Of a stretch of 8,809 nucleotides of DNA, positions 1 to 6,002 are shown piece by piece (position 1 is the first letter of the stretch; every line of letters starts with the position of its first letter). The position numbers and the translations under genes are program-made. This DNA is from Bacteroidales bacterium (lineage in GTDB: Bacteria; Bacteroidota; Bacteroidia; Bacteroidales; VadinHA17): the NCBI GenBank assembly GCA_030692905.1, contig JAUYBT010000198.1, positions 1-8,809 on the forward strand, read 5' to 3'. A model generated the notes under the pieces. That model did not search any database. It was not told the DNA's origin and saw only the letters and a list, made by a program, of their open reading frames with translations.

Positions 1-482
1 TTATTGGTGAACTTGTCTGGCTCGAAATAATATTTATACTTAAACTAAAGAAGCCAAAAACGGGGGTTTAAACTTTTTTTGACCCTGATCCGGCGCATAT
101 CTTTGCCTTCCGTGAACTGGAAAAACTCAGGGAAGAACGACTCTGGCAGAAAGGAGAGCTTAAGAATTATTATACAAAGCTGACAGAGATATTACGTCAG
201 TATCTGGAAAACAGGTTCAGGGTATTCTCTCTTGAACTGACTACAGTTGAGACACTTGCGGCTCTGGTTAAATCCGGATTTAAAAAGGACGGATCATACA
301 ATCAGCTTAAAACAGTCCTGACAGGAGCTGATATGGTAAAATTTGCAAAATATAATCCGGAACCGCCAGAGAATGAGTTACATTTTCAGAATTCCTGGGA
401 TTTTGTTCTTGCTACAAAAGAGAATGAAGTGATTACCGTTGCAGTTGATGTAAAAGATAAGGCCAGGGAGGGAAGTATATGA
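1..482 (+). pseudogene. 3' part of the conserved membrane-associated protein gene preceding batA, interrupted by an in-frame TAA
   Basis: The frame that ends with TGA at 480-482 is open from 72 and encodes 136 residues starting TFFDPDPAHIFAFRELEKLR. I recognise this as the cytoplasmic helical part of the uncharacterised protein usually found between the DUF58 gene and batA in Bacteroidota; it includes YYTKLTEILRQYLENRF and a later GADMVKFAKYNP. The same frame is also open at 3-68 (IGELVWLEIIFILKLKKPKT), a hydrophobic stretch followed by Lys-rich residues, as expected for the membrane anchor before this domain. TAA at 69-71 separates the two halves. No ATG, GTG or TTG follows the stop before the conserved part; the first ATG is at 333, inside the domain. 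So this is a nonsense-interrupted gene, or a sequence error near the G5 (62-66) and T7 (74-80) runs. The stop overlaps the batA start (ATGA at 479-482), so translation was coupled. The 5' end lies outside the window. Confidence 0.62.
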
Positions 483-1471
483 ACAGCATAACATACGCGG
501 AACCTCTATTTCTATATCTTCTTGCAGTGATACCTGCAATGATTGCGTTTTATATACTCAGGCAGCATAAAGCAACGGCATCTTTAAGAATGCCGGGGCT
601 GCAGCCTTTTGCAGAGGCAGGAACAACATTCCGGCACTATCTCAGACATATTCTTTTTGCTTTTCGCACTATAGCTGTAACCCTGCTGATAATTGTACTT
701 GCACGTCCGCAGGCGTCAGATAAATTCCAGGATATTTCTACTGAAGGTATTGATATTGTATTGACTCTTGACATTTCCGGAAGTATGCTGGCACGCGATT
801 TCAGACCCGACAGACTTGAAGCATCAAAAAATGTAGCAACAGAGTTTATCTCAGGAAGACCATACGACCGGATGGGGCTGGTGGTTTTCAGTGGTGAGAG
901 TTTCACACAATGCCCTCTGACAACCGATCATGCAGTTCTTATTAATCTTCTTCAGGAAATTCAAAGCGGAATGATTGAAGATGGAACTGCTATTGGAATG
1001 GGCCTTGCGACTGCTGTTAACAGGATTAAAGATTCAGAAGCTAAGAGCAAGGTTATTATCCTTCTTACCGATGGGGTCAATAACCGGGGAGAAATTGCTC
1101 CAGCCACAGCTGCCGGAATAGCAAAGACTTATGGCATAAGGGTTTATACAATTGGTGTTGGTACCCAGGGAATGGCGCCATATCCTGTACAAACTCCTTA
1201 CGGAATACAATACCAGGATATGCCGGTTGAAATAGATGAAGCTATTCTCAGAGAGATCGCACAAACCACAGGCGGTAAATATTTCAGGGCAACAGATAAC
1301 GACAAACTTGTTCAGGTTTACAGCGAAATTGACAAACTGGAGAAATCGAAAATCGATGTCAGGCAATTCAACAGGAAGGAAGAGAAATATCTTCTTCCGG
1401 CTCTGATTGCATTTTGTCTGTTGGCGCTTGAGATACTGGTAAGAAACACAATATTCAGAAACTTAACTTAA
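479..1471 (+). CDS. batA: BatA, membrane-anchored von Willebrand factor A protein
   Basis: A 330-residue VWA protein of the Bacteroidota Bat (aerotolerance) system. Residues 1-77 form the N-terminal BatA domain with two membrane helices (about 11-27 and 57-75) followed by the family hallmark ARPQ (75-78). The VWA domain spans about 91-285 and faces the cytoplasm or periplasm depending on helix topology; a third helix (about 304-321) closes the protein. The MIDAS metal site is complete: D98-I-S-G-S102 (DxSxS), T170 in DGTAIG and D198 in LLTDG, so it should bind a divalent cation and a partner protein. The start is supported by GGGAGG just upstream and by the ATGA overlap with the preceding gene. 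BatB follows after 14 bases and is a paralogue. The molecular partner is unknown; family context points to the MoxR ATPase. The length is normal. Confidence 0.93.
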   Translation: MNSITYAEPLFLYLLAVIPAMIAFYILRQHKATASLRMPGLQPFAEAGTTFRHYLRHILFAFRTIAVTLLIIVLARPQASDKFQDISTEGIDIVLTLDISGSMLARDFRPDRLEASKNVATEFISGRPYDRMGLVVFSGESFTQCPLTTDHAVLINLLQEIQSGMIEDGTAIGMGLATAVNRIKDSEAKSKVIILLTDGVNNRGEIAPATAAGIAKTYGIRVYTIGVGTQGMAPYPVQTPYGIQYQDMPVEIDEAILREIAQTTGGKYFRATDNDKLVQVYSEIDKLEKSKIDVRQFNRKEEKYLLPALIAFCLLALEILVRNTIFRNLT

Positions 1472-1485
1472 ACGCAGGAGATAAT

Positions 1486-2526
1486 ATGCAATTGTTCAGA
1501 TTTGCAAATCCCGATTTCTTGTACTTGTTGCTTCTGCTTCCGGTAGTGATACTATTATATATTATTAATGAGATAAGAAAGAAAAGGGCACTTAGGCGAT
1601 TAGGTGATATTAACCTTGTCGGGAGCCTGGTTCCTGAGTTATCGAAAATACGACCGGTTGTTAAATTCATACTGCAGCTCATTGCATTTTCCGCAGGTAT
1701 AATAATGCTTTCCAGACCACAGTTCGGTTCAAAAATTGAAGATGTGAAAAAGCAGGGCGTAGAGGTAATTATAGCCCTCGATGTAAGCAACTCGATGCTG
1801 GCAGAAGATATTCAGCCTGACAGACTTACAAGGGCTAAACAGGCAATATCCCGTCTGGTTGATAACCTTGATAATGACAAAATTGGATTAATTGTCTTTG
1901 CCGGTGACGCATATACTCAAATCCCTGTTACAACAGATTATGTCTCCGCAAAAATGTTTCTTTCGACGATTAATCCCGATATTGTGCCAAAACAGGGTAC
2001 GGCAATCGGTTCTGCTATCAGTCTTGGAATAAGATCATTCAGTCCGGGTGAGGAAAAAAGCAAGGCGATGATCATAATTACCGATGGAGAAAACCATGAG
2101 GATGACCCGGTTACAAATGCAGAAGAAGCATCAAAAGCAGGAATTATTATACATACAATCGGGATAGGTTCAACAGAAGGAGTTCCGGTACCTGTAATTA
2201 CTAATGGTAAAACAGATTATCTTAAAGATGTTGACGGCAATACTGTTATCACGAAGCTTGACGAAGATATTCTTAAAAAAATTGCAATAACCACAAATGG
2301 CAAATATGTAAGAGCAAGTAATTCGAATATTGGTCTGGATGAGATCTTCAGCGAGATCAGAAAAATGAAAAAACAGGAATTGGAAAGCACAATGTACACA
2401 GAATATAACGATCAATTCCAGATTTTTGCTGCAATAGCCTTATTCCTGTTAATGGTTGACTTTATTTTAATGGAAAGAAAAAACAAAAGATTGGCTAATA
2501 TCAGATTATTTAAATTTAAAGTATAA
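1486..2526 (+). CDS. batB: BatB, membrane-anchored von Willebrand factor A protein
   Basis: A 346-residue paralogue of BatA with the same layout: helices at about 11-27 and 58-75, SRPQ at 76-79, a VWA domain at about 92-295, and a C-terminal helix at about 311-328. The MIDAS residues are all present: D99-V-S-N-S103, T172 in QGTAIG and D200 in IITDGENHEDD. Compared with BatA it has the longer acidic loop after the second Asp and a lysine-rich tail after the last helix, both usual for BatB. A clear AGGAG sits about 7 bases before the ATG, only 14 bases after batA ends, so the two are co-translated. Known BatB proteins associate with BatA in the membrane; the role in oxidative stress or aerotolerance is from family literature and not shown by this sequence. 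The 125-base gap before batC is the largest in the cluster. Confidence 0.92.
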   Translation: MQLFRFANPDFLYLLLLLPVVILLYIINEIRKKRALRRLGDINLVGSLVPELSKIRPVVKFILQLIAFSAGIIMLSRPQFGSKIEDVKKQGVEVIIALDVSNSMLAEDIQPDRLTRAKQAISRLVDNLDNDKIGLIVFAGDAYTQIPVTTDYVSAKMFLSTINPDIVPKQGTAIGSAISLGIRSFSPGEEKSKAMIIITDGENHEDDPVTNAEEASKAGIIIHTIGIGSTEGVPVPVITNGKTDYLKDVDGNTVITKLDEDILKKIAITTNGKYVRASNSNIGLDEIFSEIRKMKKQELESTMYTEYNDQFQIFAAIALFLLMVDFILMERKNKRLANIRLFKFKV

Positions 2527-2529
2527 AGG

Positions 2530-2564
2530 AAAAAGATAAAAGACAAAAGTAAAAAGATAAAAGA
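2530..2564 (+). repeat. A-rich direct repeat, two copies, 21-base period
   Basis: The 14-mer AAAAAGATAAAAGA occurs at 2530-2543 and again identically at 2551-2564, separated by CAAAAGT. It lies directly after the batB stop, has almost no C, and is non-coding. AAAAGATAAAAG-type strings of this kind recur in Bacteroidota intergenic DNA in my experience; no function is assigned. Confidence 0.6.
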
Positions 2565-2579
2565 AAAAGTAATTTCAAA

Positions 2580-2612
2580 GTTCCCCTCCTTGGAGGGGCA
2601 AGGGGTGGGTTT
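2580..2612 (+). repeat. GC-rich hairpin repeat of the type dispersed in Bacteroidota genomes
   Basis: CCCCTCC (2583-2589) and GGAGGGG (2592-2598) form a perfect 7-base inverted repeat around TT, followed by CAAGGGGTGGGTTT. It stands out as a G/C-rich block within very AT-rich spacer. Read on the minus strand it gives the peptide PPLAPPRRGT, a string I know from spurious predicted proteins in many genomes, which marks this as a member of a dispersed repeat family. There is no T-run after the stem on the + strand, so it is not a standard intrinsic terminator; it could instead stabilise or process the batAB mRNA. Confidence 0.65.
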
Positions 2613-2651
2613 AAAATAAAGATTATAGGTTTATTTATTGTTATAAATAAG

Positions 2652-3395
2652 ATGATAAGAAAAAAATATATAACAACTAAGGGGTTAACCAATAGCTTAT
2701 TAATCTGTGCATTTCTGATATTTTCTATCGCAATAAATGCACAATCCGATAAAACATATATCCGGCAGGGTAACAGGGAATATGAAAAGAACAACTTCTC
2801 TGATTCTGAAGTATCTTATCGCAAGTCCATCGAGAAAAATAAACAATCACAGGATGCTGTTTTTAATATCGGTGATGCTCTTTATAAGCAAAACAAATTT
2901 GAAGATGCGGGCAAACAATTCATTGAGAATATCAATCTGAATGATGACAAGAATAAGAAATCAGCAGGATTGTATAATCTTGGAAATTCCCTTCTGAAAG
3001 CAAATAAAGTCAAAGAGAGTATCGAAGCATATAAAGGGTCTCTTAAACTCCGGCCTGATAATAATGAAGCAAAATATAATCTTGCATTTGCTCAGGATAT
3101 GCTGAAACAACAACAGGAACAACAGCAACAACAACAAGATAAGGACAAGCAGGATCAGAACAAAGACAATAACAAGGAAGATCAAAAAGATCAAAACGAT
3201 AAGAATAAAGACCAGCAAAAGGATCAGAACAATAATCAGGATCAGAAGCAGGAGCAGCAACAACAGCAGGGTATTTCGAAGGAAGATGCTCAACGATTGC
3301 TGAATGCTCTGGCTAATGATGAAAAAAATGTCCAGGAAAAGGTTAAACTTGCAAAAGCAGCAAAAGCTAAAGTCAGAATAGTAAAAAACTGGTAA
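2652..3395 (+). CDS. batC: BatC, secreted TPR protein with a Q/K/D/N-rich tail
   Basis: A 247-residue exported tetratricopeptide protein. Residues 1-30 form a signal peptide (basic start, hydrophobic stretch about 13-28, likely cut at INA-QS). Three TPR-like helix pairs follow at about 35-66, 68-99 and 105-137, the clearest being AGLYNLGNSLLKANKVKESI. Residues 153-206 are low complexity, and the C-terminal 40 residues (GISKEDAQRLLNALANDEKN, ending in a basic stretch and KNW) match the conserved BatC terminus. It should act in the periplasm, or on the outer face of the inner membrane, as a scaffold for the BatA/BatB/BatD assembly. No Shine-Dalgarno sequence precedes the ATG, which is common in this phylum; the start is chosen because it gives a complete signal peptide. 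It lies after the repeat-bearing gap and 16 bases before batD. Confidence 0.9.
   Translation: MIRKKYITTKGLTNSLLICAFLIFSIAINAQSDKTYIRQGNREYEKNNFSDSEVSYRKSIEKNKQSQDAVFNIGDALYKQNKFEDAGKQFIENINLNDDKNKKSAGLYNLGNSLLKANKVKESIEAYKGSLKLRPDNNEAKYNLAFAQDMLKQQQEQQQQQQDKDKQDQNKDNNKEDQKDQNDKNKDQQKDQNNNQDQKQEQQQQQGISKEDAQRLLNALANDEKNVQEKVKLAKAAKAKVRIVKNW
3108..3269 (+). repeat. Low-complexity CAA/CAG and GAT-CAG repeat tract inside batC
   Basis: Codons 153-206 of batC consist almost entirely of Gln, Lys, Asp, Asn and Glu. The tract starts and ends with near-pure CAA/CAG runs, and its middle holds imperfect DQNK/DQKD units. It links the TPR domain to the conserved C-terminal segment and is probably a disordered spacer. 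Such tracts vary in length between strains by slippage. The reverse complement reads as a Leu/Ile-rich string that is not a gene. Confidence 0.8.
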
Positions 3396-3411
3396 TCTGA
3401 ATGAAGTAAAA

Positions 3412-5223
3412 ATGAAAAAGGCATTAATATACCAGGTACTTATCTTATTTTCATTCTCCGTTGCAGCTCAGGATGTTTCATTAAAAATTGAATACCCTGC
3501 TGTAGTAATTGCAGGGCAACAGTTCAATGTTATGTGGACCGTTAATTCCGGTGGCGGAGAGTTTTCAGCTCCTCCATTTAACGGTTTCTATAAACTAATG
3601 GGTCCGCAGACCTCTTACAACTCTAGCACCCAGATTATAAACGGGAAAATGTCACAGCAGACATCTTATACCTATGTATATTTTCTTCAGGCTGTTAAGG
3701 AAGGGAAATACGTAATTGCCCCGGCTACCTTTACTCTGAAAAACAAAACCTATGCTTCTGATTCGATGTATATTGAAGTTACCGGTAACTTGTCCCAGAA
3801 ACAAAATGTTCCTGCAGGTACCAATGCTACTGGCAATGAATCAGGTGTTGAGTCTTCAGGGAGTGATATTTTTGTTAACCTGTCGCTTAACCGTAAAGAA
3901 GTTTACCTTGGTGAGCATATTGTGGCAACAGTTAAAATTTATACCCGGGTTAATCTTTCAGGTATTAACGAAATTAAATTCCCGGCATTTAACGGCTTTC
4001 TGAAATCGGACCTTGTAACTCCACCTCTCACATCACTGCAGCAGGAAACCGTTAATGGTACAGTTTACGGAACAGGTGTAGTTCAGCAGTTTCTGCTATA
4101 TCCTCAGATTACCGGTGAAATCAGTATCGATCCGGTTCAGATATCTGTTCTCATTCAACAAAAGACAAGTCAATCAGACCCATTTTTTGGTGACTTTTTC
4201 TCATCAGTTCAGACAATACCCAGAGCAGTAGCAAGCCAGACAGTTAAGGTAAAAGTGAAACCATTGCCAGGCATTCAACCTGATGATTTTTCAGGGGTAG
4301 TGGGAAAGCTTGATCTTAAGGCAGTATTAAGCAAGGATTCTGTTAACGTGAATGATGCCGTTAATTTCAAAATATCGATCTCAGGAAGCGGAAACCTTAA
4401 AATTGCCGGAACACCGGTACTTAAACTATCCCCCGATATTGAGGTTTTCGATCCCAAAATATCGGATGATATTAAGAATGGACTTAACGGAACATCGGGA
4501 CAGAAAACTTTTGAATATTTACTGATACCGCGACATTACGGTGATTTTACAATACCTTCCATAACTTATTCATATTTTAATACTTCCACGGATAAATATG
4601 AAAAACTGACAACTGAAGAATTCCATTTTCACGCCAGAAAGGGGAGTGAACAGAATACCGGGATAACCGTTTATGGGGGTGTCTCAAAAGAAGACGTCAA
4701 ATATCTGGGGAAAGATATTAGATTCATTAAATCAGGTCCCGGAAAGCTGACTAAATCAGCTAATATCATTCTGTCAAAGCGTTCATTTTATAGCGCTTAT
4801 GCATTTGCCCTTTTCGCTTTTCTGGTAATATTATTTTTTAGAAGGGAACATATCAGGCGAAATTCGGACCTCTCACTTGTCAGGAACAGGAAAGCCGGAA
4901 AAGTTGCCGTTAAAAGGCTGCACACAGCTTCAGTATGTCTGAAGAATGCACAGATCGATAAGTACTATGAGGAGATTCTCAAAGCGATATGGGGTTACCT
5001 GAGCGACAAACTGAATATTCCGGTGTCTGATCTTTCGAGGAATAACGCAGTCACCTCCCTGATAGAAAGAGGAATAGATGAAGAAAGAATTAAAAACCTG
5101 AATGGTATTCTTGATGCATGTGAATATGCAAGATTTGCACCATCATCTTCGGGGACAGAGGCAGCAACTATTTATGATGGAGCATCACAATTTATTAAGT
5201 CAGTTGAAAACTCAATAGGTTAG
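3412..5223 (+). CDS. batD: BatD, large periplasmic protein with one membrane anchor and a cytoplasmic helical domain
   Basis: A 603-residue protein of the BatD family. Residues 1-19 are a signal peptide (cut near VAA-QD). A long beta-rich periplasmic part runs from about 22 to 410, with typical BatD features: an NVMWTVNSGGG-like first sandwich, VYLGEHIVATVKIYTRV in a second, the DPFFGDFF motif at 256-263, and the FEYLLIPRHYGDFTIPSITY strand pair at 367-386. One helix (about 459-476) is followed by RREHIRR, placing residues 480-603 in the cytoplasm. This tail is helical (YYEEILKAIWGYLSDKLNIP, CEYARFAP) and resembles the cytoplasmic part of the broken gene at the window start. The start gives a complete signal peptide; there is no clear Shine-Dalgarno sequence. 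It probably spans the membrane to connect periplasmic TPR partners with cytoplasmic MoxR-type ATPase functions; that role is inference. Its stop is 3 bases before batE. Confidence 0.92.
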   Translation: MKKALIYQVLILFSFSVAAQDVSLKIEYPAVVIAGQQFNVMWTVNSGGGEFSAPPFNGFYKLMGPQTSYNSSTQIINGKMSQQTSYTYVYFLQAVKEGKYVIAPATFTLKNKTYASDSMYIEVTGNLSQKQNVPAGTNATGNESGVESSGSDIFVNLSLNRKEVYLGEHIVATVKIYTRVNLSGINEIKFPAFNGFLKSDLVTPPLTSLQQETVNGTVYGTGVVQQFLLYPQITGEISIDPVQISVLIQQKTSQSDPFFGDFFSSVQTIPRAVASQTVKVKVKPLPGIQPDDFSGVVGKLDLKAVLSKDSVNVNDAVNFKISISGSGNLKIAGTPVLKLSPDIEVFDPKISDDIKNGLNGTSGQKTFEYLLIPRHYGDFTIPSITYSYFNTSTDKYEKLTTEEFHFHARKGSEQNTGITVYGGVSKEDVKYLGKDIRFIKSGPGKLTKSANIILSKRSFYSAYAFALFAFLVILFFRREHIRRNSDLSLVRNRKAGKVAVKRLHTASVCLKNAQIDKYYEEILKAIWGYLSDKLNIPVSDLSRNNAVTSLIERGIDEERIKNLNGILDACEYARFAPSSSGTEAATIYDGASQFIKSVENSIG

Positions 5224-5226
5224 AAA

Positions 5227-5997
5227 ATGAAATCAATAATACGATATATACTAACCCTTCTTGTTATTTTTCTTTTTGCACGTGAAGCTGTGTCACAGGA
5301 AACAGGTTCAGAAAAATTTAACCAGGGAGTTACTTACTTTACTTCAGGGAGCTACAAAGAGGCATTGCAGGTATGGACCGATATTTATAACACGGGTTAC
5401 CGTTCATCTGGCCTGAACTATAATATCGGTAATGCATATTTTAAGCTCAATAATATCCCTGATGCAATTCTGTACTACGAACGCGCATATCTGCTTAATC
5501 CTTCTGACGAAGATATTAATTATAACCTTCAGATTGCCAGAACATTCATTGTTGACAGGTTTCAGGAGATTCCGGAGCTCTTTTTTGTAAGATGGTATAA
5601 TGTCGTTTCACTGTTCTTATCTACAAACTGTTGGGCAAAAATCAGTATTGGCTCATTTATTCTTTGTCTCTTATTGTTGTCGCTCTATATTTATTCATCA
5701 AGATACCGTCATAAGGTTATTGGATTCTGGTTAGCAGTTTTCTTTTTTGTTCTCACTCTTTCTTCGTTTGCTTTCACTGTAAGAAATAAATCACTTGTTT
5801 ACGACAGTCATAAGGCAATTATATCCAGCCCGTTGGTAAGCGGGAAAAGTTCTCCTGACAATAGCGGAACTGATCTGTTTGTTTTGCATGAAGGCACCAG
5901 GGTATCCATTGAAGATGAAGTCGGAGAGTGGTTTGAAATAATGCTTTCTGATGGAAATAAGGGATGGGTCCCGGTAAATAGTCTTAGTATAATATGA
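5227..5997 (+). CDS. batE: BatE, TPR and SH3-like domain membrane protein
   Basis: A 256-residue protein. Residues 1-23 are a signal peptide or uncleaved anchor (cut likely near AVS-QE). Two TPR units follow at about 26-58 and 63-97 (LNYNIGNAYFKLNNIPDAIL is diagnostic, ending in LNPSDEDINYNL). Two membrane helices at about 138-156 and 164-184 form a hairpin with a short RYRHK loop. Residues about 193-256 are a bacterial SH3-like domain, with FVLHEGTRVSIEDEVGEWFE and the closing DGNKGWVPVNSL. With a cleaved signal the topology puts both the TPR and the SH3 part in the periplasm, where they could bind BatC, BatD or peptidoglycan. The start lies 3 bases after batD and gives a complete signal. 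The gene ends 5 bases before a molybdoenzyme gene, an unusual bat-cluster neighbour. Confidence 0.9.
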   Translation: MKSIIRYILTLLVIFLFAREAVSQETGSEKFNQGVTYFTSGSYKEALQVWTDIYNTGYRSSGLNYNIGNAYFKLNNIPDAILYYERAYLLNPSDEDINYNLQIARTFIVDRFQEIPELFFVRWYNVVSLFLSTNCWAKISIGSFILCLLLLSLYIYSSRYRHKVIGFWLAVFFFVLTLSSFAFTVRNKSLVYDSHKAIISSPLVSGKSSPDNSGTDLFVLHEGTRVSIEDEVGEWFEIMLSDGNKGWVPVNSLSII

Positions 5998-6002
5998 CCT
6001 AA

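Noticed and set aside
333..482. Independent small gene from the ATG at 333
   Set aside because: The start lies inside the conserved helical domain, which extends upstream to about 81; it would encode only a fragment.
2583..2612. Hairpin as an intrinsic terminator after batB
   Set aside because: There is no T-run after the stem on the + strand, and batC to batE continue in the same direction directly after it.
2615..2651. Possible Bacteroidota promoter (TAnnTTTG-like TAGGTTTA near 2624) for batC
   Set aside because: The last base of the -7 box is wrong and no TTG at the -33 spacing is visible; AT-rich DNA gives such partial matches by chance.
2516..2794. Minus-strand open frame containing NPPLAPPRRGT
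   Set aside because: It is the reverse reading of the intergenic repeat plus the batC signal-peptide region; this peptide string is a known mark of spurious genes made from the dispersed hairpin repeat.
2961..3293. Minus-strand Leu/Ile-rich open frame that looks like a membrane protein
   Set aside because: It is the reverse complement of the CAA/CAG/GAT tract in batC; the hydrophobicity comes from the low-complexity codons on the real strand.
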